NCBI GenBank assembly: GCA_943331445.1
Contig: CALQLO010000019.1
Coordinates: 1 to 36,573 of the forward strand
Direction: 5' to 3'
DNA length: 36,573 nt
DNA from: Akkermansia muciniphila
GTDB lineage: Bacteria > Verrucomicrobiota > Verrucomicrobiia > Opitutales > UBA953
Shown: in pieces, positions 25,284 through 32,391 of the stretch
Layout of the letters: the number at the start of each line of letters is the position of its first letter
Numbering within the stretch: the first letter of the stretch is position 1
Notes under the pieces: generated by a model
Databases searched by the model: none
What the model was told of the DNA's origin: nothing
The model's input: only the letters and a program-made list of their open reading frames with translations
Program-made: the position numbers and the translations under genes

Positions 25284-25304
25284 CTCCCCGTTATTTAGCG
25301 GGAG
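25284..25304. terminator. Possible bidirectional terminator between convergent genes
   Basis: CTCCCCG (25284-25290) and CGGGAG (25299-25304) pair with a one-base bulge around an 8-nt loop. The loop holds the stop codon of the protease gene. No clear T-tract on either side, so this is tentative. Confidence 0.35.
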
Positions 25305-26163
25305 TAGCTTCTTTGGCTTTCGGTGCCCCTTGTGGCTCGAACAGCCAGAGGCGTCGTGAGGCCATGTCCACCGCGATGGGGTGGGCCCGCAGAAAATCGT
25401 CGCCGAGCAGGTTATGCTCTTGGTCGCGGATAAATTCAACATTGGTCAGCGGGGCTCCGCCGATACGTAGCGACTTGATCTGGCAGACGTCCACGCGCGT
25501 GAGGCTCGTGCTGCGTACAGTCGCGACCGGAAGGAAGCCGCGAAACTCCGTGGTGCCGCGGAATTTCATCGAGCTCATGTAGGACTTCGAGGCACCAGAA
25601 TCGACAATCATCGGGACTTTCTGGCCTTCGACTTCGATGTTCACGCCGCAATGGCCACCCCGGCTGAAGCAGGGCACCTCGTGGGCGGAGGAGGTGTCGG
25701 GAATTTTGCCGAGGATCATGATTTTATTCGTCAGATCCATGTAGAACGGGCGTCCAAAAAGGAGGTCGGCGCCAAGCAAGCCGTCAATCTGCATGCCATC
25801 GAGCGGCATGATGGCCATATGGAAGTCTTTCCAGTTCACTTCGCCGGCTTCGAGTTTCTCAATCAGGGCGTAAGTGGATTCTTTGGCGCCAGAGTTGCCC
25901 ATGCTCGGCACCGTGAAGGCTGGCTCAAGGCCGCAGCGGGCCGCGGCCCGGGGCGTCAGCACGCCGCTGCCTTGGCAGCCGGTGTCGACGCCGAGGAGAA
26001 GGTCGACGCCGTTGATCTTCACCCGCAGCGTGGGAATGGATTTGATCCGCAGGCGGAAGCTCGCGGCACCATCCGCCGGGAATTCATCCTTGGCCTTCTT
26101 GATCTCTTGGGCGGGCAGGGTGAGGGCGAGACACAAGCCGAGACTGGCGAGCAGGGTTCTCAT
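25291..26163 (-). CDS. Secreted tandem retropepsin-like aspartyl protease
   Basis: An exported protein with two retropepsin-like half-domains in one chain. The signal peptide is residues 1-19 (MRTLLASLGLCLALTLPAQ). Unit 1 has the catalytic-type motif VDTG at 59-62 and the closing motif LLGADLL at 129-135. Unit 2 repeats this as VDSG at 187-190 and LLGDDFL at 252-258. In each the D[ST]G motif follows a beta-hairpin of VxI.G.....-type, and each closing motif is followed by a strand and a DL/DM turn. Retroviral-type proteases need two such units to form one active site, so this chain may be an internally paired single enzyme. Substrate is unknown. It lies 109 bp downstream of lnt on the same strand, with an inverted repeat (26206-26212/26235-26241) in the gap. 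Confidence 0.85.
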   Translation of the reverse strand: MRTLLASLGLCLALTLPAQEIKKAKDEFPADGAASFRLRIKSIPTLRVKINGVDLLLGVDTGCQGSGVLTPRAAARCGLEPAFTVPSMGNSGAKESTYALIEKLEAGEVNWKDFHMAIMPLDGMQIDGLLGADLLFGRPFYMDLTNKIMILGKIPDTSSAHEVPCFSRGGHCGVNIEVEGQKVPMIVDSGASKSYMSSMKFRGTTEFRGFLPVATVRSTSLTRVDVCQIKSLRIGGAPLTNVEFIRDQEHNLLGDDFLRAHPIAVDMASRRLWLFEPQGAPKAKEATPAK

Positions 26164-26272
26164 ATTCAGGCTTGGGTAAGCATCGGAGTGAAGCGGGAGT
26201 ATGCGCCTCGGGGTAGACTCACCTTGGCGTAAATCCCGAGGAGGTCGACAAGGACTTGCCGTTTTTATGAAC

Positions 26273-27895
26273 TCAGGCCGACCCCATCCGGCGGCGACGC
26301 CAAATATAGGTGAGGGCGAGGAACATGCCTCCCAGCCCGACCGCCCAATCGCCATGCCGCACCCAGAAAGTCGCAGGCTGATGCTCGCGGGGTAGGCTGA
26401 CGGGTACCGCCAATCGGCTCCCCCGGAAATAGATAGTCCCTTGCTCGGTGATGGGGTTGGCCCGACCGAGGCCATCAATGCTGCCGCTCCAACCGGCATT
26501 GCCACAACGGAGAATGGGCAGTCCCGTGGAGGCCGCCAGCAGGACCGAATGGGCGGCATGCTGATAAGCTCCCGCTTCGCGCCCATACCAGGCGTCATTG
26601 GTAATGACGATGAGCAGGTCGGCTCCCGCCAAGGCGTGTTCGCGGGCGAGTTCAGGGAAGACGTCCTCGTAGCAGATCAAGGCGCCGGCCAGGAAGTTGA
26701 AGCCACGTCGCGTGGTCAGGGGCAAGAGCGAGACTGACGTTCCGGCTACGCAGTCTTCCGCGATGGGCACGACTTTTCGCAAGGGCAGGAAATCCGCAAA
26801 GGGTACGTATTCGCCGAAGGGTACGAGGTGGCGCTTGGCGTAAATCGGTTTCTGCAGGCCGTCGGCGGTGATAATCGCGACACCATTAGCGTAGCCAGTC
26901 CCCCGCTGATCGAGGGCGCCGATGACCAGGGGTGTGTGGGTGGCTTTCGATAAAGCGGTGAGTCTCGCAAGGTACCCCTCGCTCTGGAGTGCCAGGGGGA
27001 GCGCGGCTTCCGGCCAGAGGATGAGGTCGGCTTTCTTTTCGGCGGCGACTTGCAGGGTGAGTCGCCCGACGGTTTCGATATGGCTCTGGAGGAGCGAAGC
27101 ATCCCATTTGGCATTGGGATCAAAATCCGTCTGCACGATGCCGGCAGTGACGGACTCCTGAACGATCGCTCTCCGCCCAGCATTGGCCACCAGGAGGGCG
27201 AGGAAGGCGAGGCCTACCGGCACGAGCCCGAGGTAGAGTTCTGGGGTGATGCGGCGAAGCCAGCCCGCGGGCCCGGTCGGTGCGAGGAGGGCTTCCTCGC
27301 GGTAAAAGCCGATCAGGCGAATGATCCAGCGCGCGAAGCCCAGGTTAAAGAGCACGAGGGCCATCGATAGGCCAATCGGGCCGACCCAGGCGCAAAGGCT
27401 GAGCATCACGGGATTGCCAACTTGCGACGCCGAGAGCGGCAGCCAGCCGAAACCGGAAGCGAAAGTTGAGCGCGTCCACTCCAATAAACCCCAGGCGCCC
27501 GCGAGGCCGAGCAGGGCGAGCAACCGTGCCGGGAGGGCCGCCGTGGAGCAGGCGGGGAAGATCCAGCGCAGCCCGAGCAGCCAGAGAAAGTGATAAAGGG
27601 AGCAGTAGATCGACAGCAGTACCAGGCCGAGCCAGCCCATCGGTGGGAAGACGAAGCGTAGCCAGATGAGGAGCGCAATCCACAGGATCCATCCGGTGAC
27701 GAAGCAGGCCCGTCGCCAGGTGCGCCCGTTGGGTTGAGCGGAAGCGGCTAAGGCCGCCGGCACGAGTGCGATGAAGGCCAGGAAGGGATGCCCAGTCGTT
27801 CCGAAGGAGAAGAATAGGAGCAGTGCGGTCAGCGAAGTGCCGAGCCAGGTCCCGCGGGCGCTGGCTCGTTCGCGGCTCGCTTCCTCCACCGTCAT
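26273..27895 (-). CDS. lnt: Apolipoprotein N-acyltransferase
   Basis: Adds the third acyl chain to the N-terminal cysteine of lipoproteins in the inner membrane, the last step before Lol sorting. The 540 residues comprise an N-terminal bundle of membrane helices (about 15-245), a nitrilase-fold periplasmic domain and a final C-terminal helix ending in RRRRMGSA. The catalytic triad is visible: Glu in ILWPEAALPL, Lys in the YAKRHLVPFGEYVPF block and Cys in GALICYEDVFPE. The ATG at 27895 overlaps the secA stop (ATGA), so lnt is translationally coupled to secA. Together with lolC/lolD in this window it indicates a complete lipoprotein route to an outer membrane. Confidence 0.94.
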   Translation of the reverse strand: MTVEEASRERASARGTWLGTSLTALLLFFSFGTTGHPFLAFIALVPAALAASAQPNGRTWRRACFVTGWILWIALLIWLRFVFPPMGWLGLVLLSIYCSLYHFLWLLGLRWIFPACSTAALPARLLALLGLAGAWGLLEWTRSTFASGFGWLPLSASQVGNPVMLSLCAWVGPIGLSMALVLFNLGFARWIIRLIGFYREEALLAPTGPAGWLRRITPELYLGLVPVGLAFLALLVANAGRRAIVQESVTAGIVQTDFDPNAKWDASLLQSHIETVGRLTLQVAAEKKADLILWPEAALPLALQSEGYLARLTALSKATHTPLVIGALDQRGTGYANGVAIITADGLQKPIYAKRHLVPFGEYVPFADFLPLRKVVPIAEDCVAGTSVSLLPLTTRRGFNFLAGALICYEDVFPELAREHALAGADLLIVITNDAWYGREAGAYQHAAHSVLLAASTGLPILRCGNAGWSGSIDGLGRANPITEQGTIYFRGSRLAVPVSLPREHQPATFWVRHGDWAVGLGGMFLALTYIWRRRRMGSA

Positions 27896-30888
27896 TCCGA
27901 AAGCACTTCGGCGATTTCCCAACCTTCGTCGCGGACCAAGGCTTCCGCTTTCTTCCATTTCAAATCCTGCGTCTCAGGGCCTTTGCGGATGCGCACGACC
28001 GCGTTGCGGCCAATCTTCGGGGTCAGGCGACGGAAAGGTTCGGGCTTCGGCGCGGGTGCGACGGGTGCTGCCTTAGATTCGTCACCCGTGCCAGGTTCGG
28101 CGGGGCCGACGGCCTTCGTCTGGCCTTGGGCGCGACGCATGAGGGCTTCGAGCGCCTCCATGGAAGAGGCGGTGCGGAAGAGGCCAGCACAGGCGTCACT
28201 CCGCAGCTGCTGCATGAGGCGCTCGAAGGCTTTGAAGGCCTCGGTCTTGTACTCGTTGAGCGGATCCTTCTGGGCGTAACTCCGGAGACCGACGCCGCGG
28301 CGCAGGTCTTCCATCTCGGTCAGGTGGTTCTGCCAATTGCGATCGATGGCGCGGAGGAGCACATTGCGCTCGAGGTACTGCAGGATCTCCGGCGACTCAT
28401 GTTGTTCGCGGCTGGCTTGCAGGGCTCGGACACGTTCGTGGGCCATCAAATGGACCTGCGTGCTGGTGCGGGCGAGGATCTCCTCGGCATCGATGCGCAT
28501 ATGGAATGCGGTGATGTACCAGTAAATGAACGCTTCGGCCCCACGCTTATCCGCCGGCCCTTGGGGGTCCGGGTACACCGTATTGAGGCGTTCTTCGATC
28601 TCGTCTTCGACGATGCCCATGATCGTCACGCGGGCGTCTTCAGCCTTGAGCGCGCGATTACGCAGGCCGTAAACAATCTGGCGCTGCTGATTTAGGACGT
28701 CGTCATACTGCAACAGACGCTTACGCATCGAATAATTCTGACCTTCGACGCGCTTCTGGGCCGTGCCGATTGAGTGGTTCAGGAATGGGTGCTCGAGGGG
28801 CTCGCCTTCTTTGAAGGATTTCTCGAGCATCGAGGAGATGACGCCGGCGTTGGCGAAGAGACGCATCAAGTCGTCTTCCAAGGAGACGAGGAAGCGGGAG
28901 CGACCGGGATCGCCTTGGCGCGAGCAACGGCCGCGGAGCTGGCGGTCAACGCGGCGGACTTCATGGCGTTCGGTCGCGAGGACGTAGAGGCCACCGAGTT
29001 CGCGGACGCCTTCGCCCAGCTTAATGTCGGTACCGCGCCCTGCCATATTGGTGGCGATCGTCACTGCGCCGAACTGGCCAGCCATTGAGACGATGTCGGC
29101 TTCGGATTCGTGGTGTTTGGCGTTCAGGACCTTGTGGGGCACCTTCGCCATGGTGAGTAGGCGGCTGAGGGTCTCGGAAGCTTCGACGGAGGCCGTGCCA
29201 ACGAGGACGGGCTGTCCACGCTTGTTGGCTTCGGTGACTTCCTTGATCGCAAACTGATATTTTTCCTTACGGGTCTTGAAGACGATGTCGTTGTCGTCGA
29301 CGCGGATGCACGGGCGATGCGTCGGGATGGCGACCACCGTCAGCCGATAGATATCATGGAATTCAGAAGCTTCGGTCTCGGCGGTGCCGGTCATGCCCGA
29401 GAGCTTCTGATACATGCGGAAGTAATTCTGAATCGTGACCGTCGCGTAGGTCTTATTTTCCTTTTCAAGGGCGACGCCTTCCTTGGCTTCCACGGCTTGG
29501 TGCAGGCCGTCGGACCAGCGGCGGCCTTCCATGATGCGGCCAGTGTTCTCGTCGACGATCTTCACTTTGCCGTCGTGGACGACGTATTGTTTGTCCTTTT
29601 CGTAAAGGGTATAGGCCTTGAGCAGCTGGCCGATGGCGTGGATATCTTCGGAGACGAGGGCGTAGGCGGTTTCGGCTTCGGTGCGGAGTTCGGCCCGGCG
29701 TTCTGGCGTCAATGACTCGTCGCGATCCAGCTCGACGTAGCGGGTGGGGAGATCCGGGAGCACGAAGGCATCCGGCTCGCCGGGGCGCAGGGTGTCGCGG
29801 CCCAGTTGGCTTAGGTCCGACTCGTGATTGCGCTCGCTGACGGCGAAGTAGAGGCGTTCCTTGAGGTGGAAGCGGCGGTCCTTTTCGATTTCGGAGGCGA
29901 GCACGCCTTCGTGCTTCTCCAGCAATTTACGCCAGCGACCGTTCTCCATCAGGCGGAGGAAGAGGCGATTGCGGGGCATGCCGTTGGCGGCGAGCCAGAG
30001 TTTGTCGAGCGCGTCCGCGGAGGGCTGCTTATCCTCGGTTAGTTTATCCAGTTCATCCCGGGCTTCTGTGATCAGGCGGGTCACCAGGCGAATCTGTAAT
30101 TCGACTAGGTTGGCGACCGGTTGGCGCAGACGCGGGAAGGCGGGTTCGCGTTCTTCGGCGACGGGTCCGGAGATGATGAGCGGCGTGCGGGCCTCGTCCA
30201 CGAGGATGGAGTCGAGTTCGTCGACGATGCAGAAGTAATGGTCGCGCTGTACCTGTTCGTCGGCGGAGAGGGCCATGCCGTTGTCGCGGAGGTAATCGAA
30301 GCCGAACTCGGAGGCGGTGCCGTAAGTGATGTCGCAGGCGTAGGCCGCTTTGCGGTCTTCGCTGGGCATCTGATTCTGGATGCAACCGACGGTCAGGCCG
30401 AGCCAGCGGTACAGGTGGCCCATCCACTCGGAGTCGCGGCGGGCGAGGTAGTCATTGACGGTCACCAGCTGGCAGTTCCGGCCGGTGAGTGCGTTCAGGT
30501 AGAGGGGGAGGGTAGCGACGAGGGTCTTGCCTTCGCCGGTGGCCATTTCAGCGATCTTGTTCTGATGGAGCGCCATGCCTCCGACCAATTGCACGTCGAA
30601 GTGGACCATTTCCCACGTGAGCTCATGCTCACAGACTACGGCCGTGGTGCCGCAGAGGCGGCGGGCGGCGTTTTTGACGACGGCAAAGGCCTCGGGGAGA
30701 AGGGTGTCCAGGGATTCACCCGCGGCGTGCCGGGCTTTGAACTCCGCTGTCTTGGCTCGGAGCTGGTCATCCGTGAGATTTTGGTACTCCAATTCGATGG
30801 AGTTGATGCGCTTGACGACGGGTGCGCACTTCCGGAGGAACCTCCGGTGGTGGTTGCCGATGAAGAGCTTGAGGATGCTGGAAAACAT
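27892..30888 (-). CDS. secA: Preprotein translocase ATPase SecA
   Basis: Motor ATPase that pushes unfolded preproteins through SecYEG. The ATG at 30888 gives 998 residues, about 100 more than E. coli. Walker A is MATGEGKT (115-122) and Walker B/DEAD is in [18 protein letters not shown]. The NBD2 motif includes [16 protein letters not shown], and the arginine finger region reads [16 protein letters not shown] 20-residue insert (near 80-98) precedes DVQLVGGM, and a larger one lies between DEARTP and the cross-linking domain. The C-terminus keeps KIGRN but lacks the CxCxSG...CH zinc motif, ending instead in [22 protein letters not shown]-like sequence similar to Bacteroidetes SecA tails as I recall them. 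It heads a secA-lnt operon. Confidence 0.97.
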   Translation of the reverse strand: MFSSILKLFIGNHHRRFLRKCAPVVKRINSIELEYQNLTDDQLRAKTAEFKARHAAGESLDTLLPEAFAVVKNAARRLCGTTAVVCEHELTWEMVHFDVQLVGGMALHQNKIAEMATGEGKTLVATLPLYLNALTGRNCQLVTVNDYLARRDSEWMGHLYRWLGLTVGCIQNQMPSEDRKAAYACDITYGTASEFGFDYLRDNGMALSADEQVQRDHYFCIVDELDSILVDEARTPLIISGPVAEEREPAFPRLRQPVANLVELQIRLVTRLITEARDELDKLTEDKQPSADALDKLWLAANGMPRNRLFLRLMENGRWRKLLEKHEGVLASEIEKDRRFHLKERLYFAVSERNHESDLSQLGRDTLRPGEPDAFVLPDLPTRYVELDRDESLTPERRAELRTEAETAYALVSEDIHAIGQLLKAYTLYEKDKQYVVHDGKVKIVDENTGRIMEGRRWSDGLHQAVEAKEGVALEKENKTYATVTIQNYFRMYQKLSGMTGTAETEASEFHDIYRLTVVAIPTHRPCIRVDDNDIVFKTRKEKYQFAIKEVTEANKRGQPVLVGTASVEASETLSRLLTMAKVPHKVLNAKHHESEADIVSMAGQFGAVTIATNMAGRGTDIKLGEGVRELGGLYVLATERHEVRRVDRQLRGRCSRQGDPGRSRFLVSLEDDLMRLFANAGVISSMLEKSFKEGEPLEHPFLNHSIGTAQKRVEGQNYSMRKRLLQYDDVLNQQRQIVYGLRNRALKAEDARVTIMGIVEDEIEERLNTVYPDPQGPADKRGAEAFIYWYITAFHMRIDAEEILARTSTQVHLMAHERVRALQASREQHESPEILQYLERNVLLRAIDRNWQNHLTEMEDLRRGVGLRSYAQKDPLNEYKTEAFKAFERLMQQLRSDACAGLFRTASSMEALEALMRRAQGQTKAVGPAEPGTGDESKAAPVAPAPKPEPFRRLTPKIGRNAVVRIRKGPETQDLKWKKAEALVRDEGWEIAEVLSE

Positions 30889-31012
30889 GGGGCCGGGCGC
30901 GAGTGGTAGCAAACCCCGACCCCACCCCCCGGGGCAAGCCTTGACTCGGGTTGTTCACACTGGGTTTTCCGCCTTGCGGATGGCTTCCAGCCCTCAAGAT
31001 GGGTGCACGCCC

Positions 31013-31930
31013 ATGGCAGAAAACGTCCTTATCCTTGGAACCGGTTGCGCCGGCCTCACCGCCGCCATCTACGCCGCCCGTGCCGGCCTCTCGCCCTTAG
31101 TGCTCGAAGGCGGCCAACCAGGCGGCCAGCTGACCACGACCTCCGAGGTCGAGAACTTCCCGGGCTTCGTCCACGGCGTCGACGGCAACGAGCTCATCAC
31201 GAACATGAAGGGCCAGGCGGAACGCTTCGGTGCCAGGTTCGCCTGGGATCGCATCGACTCGGTCGATTTCTCCGGCCCCATTAAGAAACTCGTCGGCGGC
31301 GAAGCCACCTACGAGGCCTCGGCTGTCATTATCGCTACGGGCGCTTCGCCGCGCTTCTTGGGCATCCCTGGCGAAAAAGAATATTACGGCGGCAATGGCG
31401 TCACGACCTGTGCGACCTGCGATGGCGCTTTCTATCGCGACGTTCCCGTGGCGGTCGTCGGCGGCGGTGACTCGGCTTGCGAGGAAGCCCTCTTCCTCAC
31501 GCGCTTCGCCTCCAAGGTCTACCTCGTGCACCGTCGCGATTCTTTCCGCGCTTCCGAAATCATGGTGCAGCGCGTCAAGGCTCACCCGAAGATTGAGCTC
31601 GTGCTCAATGTCGTTCCGCTTGAGGTCGTTGGCGAAGGCAAAGTCCACACCCTGCGCGTGCAGGAGAAGTCTGGTGCCAAGCGCGATCTCGCCGTGAAGT
31701 GCGTCTTCGTTGCCATCGGCCACGTGCCCAATTCCCAAGCCTTCACGCCTGCTTTAGAGGTCGATGAAGGCGGCTATTTCATTGCCGGCGCGAACACCGT
31801 CAGCACCAAGATTCCCGGCGTCTTCGTCGCGGGTGATTGCTCTGATCATGTGTATCGCCAAGCGATCACCGCCGCTGGCATGGGTTGCCGCGCCGCGATT
31901 GAAGCGGAACGCTGGCTCGCCGGTCACTGA
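31013..31930 (+). CDS. trxB: Thioredoxin reductase
   Basis: FAD enzyme that uses NADPH to reduce thioredoxin. The 305 residues have the FAD-binding start [19 protein letters not shown] (7-25), the redox disulphide CATC (133-136, followed by DGAFY), the NADPH site [10 protein letters not shown] and HRRDSFRAS for the 2'-phosphate, and the C-terminal FAD block [10 protein letters not shown]. The first glycine motif is GTGCAG rather than the usual GSGPAG, placing an extra cysteine (Cys12) beside the FAD phosphate. The ATG at 31013 is preceded by a TTGACT box at 30941-30946 but no convincing -10. It diverges from secA (124 bp) and its 3' side opens into the hairpin-rich island. Confidence 0.95.
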   Translation: MAENVLILGTGCAGLTAAIYAARAGLSPLVLEGGQPGGQLTTTSEVENFPGFVHGVDGNELITNMKGQAERFGARFAWDRIDSVDFSGPIKKLVGGEATYEASAVIIATGASPRFLGIPGEKEYYGGNGVTTCATCDGAFYRDVPVAVVGGGDSACEEALFLTRFASKVYLVHRRDSFRASEIMVQRVKAHPKIELVLNVVPLEVVGEGKVHTLRVQEKSGAKRDLAVKCVFVAIGHVPNSQAFTPALEVDEGGYFIAGANTVSTKIPGVFVAGDCSDHVYRQAITAAGMGCRAAIEAERWLAGH

Positions 31931-31931
31931 G

Positions 31932-31952
31932 CGTCGCGGCTTAGCCGCGACG
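31932..31952. repeat. Perfect 9-bp hairpin just after trxB
   Basis: CGTCGCGGC, loop TTA, GCCGCGACG. It starts 2 bp after the trxB stop and could act as a terminator, but no T-tract follows on the plus strand. Its 9 + 3 + 9 geometry equals that of the REP-like hairpins, though its feet differ. Confidence 0.75.
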
Positions 31953-31957
31953 AGGGG

Positions 31958-31970
31958 CAGGTGGGCAAGG
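31958..31970 (-). repeat. 13-bp island repeat, inverted copy
   Basis: CAGGTGGGCAAGG matches, in inverse orientation and at 12 of 13 positions, the word CCTTGCCCACGTG found at 32346-32358 at the other end of the island. Confidence 0.55.
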
Positions 31971-31994
31971 GGTTTGAGCCCTGTCTTGAGGGTG

Positions 31995-32015
31995 GGGCGC
32001 CACGGCGTGGCGTCC
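31995..32015 (+). repeat. REP-like hairpin, copy 1
   Basis: Stem arms GGGCGCCAC and GTGGCGTCC with loop GGC; one G-T wobble. The 5' foot is GGTG (31991-31994, one base shorter than in the other copies) and the 3' foot GTTTG. Confidence 0.75.
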
Positions 32016-32086
32016 GTTTGAGGCCGAGGGTGCGGGTATGTTCGGATCTTAGTTAGGATCTCTTACTTCTGTGTGCGCTTGCGAAC

Positions 32087-32107
32087 GGACGCGACGCAGT
32101 CGCGCCC
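32087..32107 (-). repeat. REP-like hairpin, copy 2
   Basis: Read on the minus strand: arms GGGCGCGAC and GTCGCGTCC, loop TGC, one G-T wobble at the same place as in copy 1. The 5' foot is GGTAG and the 3' foot GTTCG. The CAC/GTG step of copy 1 is GAC/GTC here, a compensatory change. Confidence 0.78.
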
Positions 32108-32188
32108 CTACCCAAGGCAACCCCGTCACCCGAGAATGAATGTCATCATCCGGTTCCCGGCCCTCCTTTGGGTGCTGTCGTTAGGTAG

Positions 32189-32209
32189 GGACGGCTCTCT
32201 GAGCCGTCC
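32189..32209 (+). repeat. REP-like hairpin, copy 3
   Basis: Arms GGACGGCTC and GAGCCGTCC pair perfectly over 9 bp with loop TCT. The 5' foot is GGTAG (32184-32188) and the 3' foot GTTCG (32210-32214). Confidence 0.8.
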
Positions 32210-32246
32210 GTTCGCCGCGCGAGGTCCGGATGTCGTTCGGTTCAAC

Positions 32247-32267
32247 GGCGGGCTCGGAGAGCCCGCC
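32247..32267 (-). repeat. REP-like hairpin, copy 4
   Basis: Read on the minus strand: arms GGCGGGCTC and GAGCCCGCC, perfect over 9 bp, loop TCC. The 5' foot is GGTAG and the 3' foot GTTGA. Together with copy 3 it forms an inverted pair 37 bp apart. Confidence 0.8.
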
Positions 32268-32288
32268 CTACCTCTTGAATCCATGCAA

Positions 32289-32320
32289 AGCAGCAAGGGC
32301 GCTTGCGCGCCCCTGTTGCT
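32289..32320. repeat. Long 14-position hairpin of a different type
   Basis: Arms 32289-32302 and 32307-32320 pair at 13 of 14 positions (one A-C mismatch, one G-T wobble) around the loop TTGC. It lacks the GGTAG foot, so it is a second repeat class in the island. Confidence 0.7.
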
Positions 32321-32329
32321 TTCACTTCC

Positions 32330-32358
32330 CCTTGTCCACGTGTCACCTTGCCCACGTG
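32330..32358 (+). repeat. Two direct copies of a 13-bp word
   Basis: CCTTGTCCACGTG (32330-32342) and CCTTGCCCACGTG (32346-32358) differ at one base and are separated by TCA, a 16-bp period. The core CACGTG is itself palindromic. Confidence 0.65.
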
Positions 32359-32364
32359 CCCACT

Positions 32365-32391
32365 CGAAGTAATCGCTCCGCGATTACTTCG
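32365..32391 (-). terminator. Perfect 12-bp hairpin over the ilvB stop
   Basis: CGAAGTAATCGC and GCGATTACTTCG pair without mismatch around a 3-nt loop. The ilvB stop codon TAA (32386-32384) and the preceding Lys codon lie inside the stem. There is no T-tract, so it may protect the mRNA 3' end or be an inserted hairpin rather than a classical terminator. Confidence 0.6.

Larger units (their letters stand above)
31931..32383. other. Hairpin-rich intergenic island between trxB and ilvB
   Basis: This 453-bp gap, the longest non-coding stretch in the window, has no convincing gene. It contains seven hairpins, six with a trinucleotide loop, and three copies of a 13-bp word. Four hairpins belong to one family with common feet (GGTAG-like 5', GTTCG-like 3') and alternate in orientation, as in BIME clusters of REP elements. 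The two genes flanking it converge, a usual location for REP elements. Short open frames exist across it but change direction through the hairpins and carry no recognisable domain. Confidence 0.8.

Noticed and set aside
30941-30969. TTGACT as a trxB promoter
   Set aside because: The -10 position (GTTTTC) is poor; mentioned in the gene entry but not listed as a promoter.
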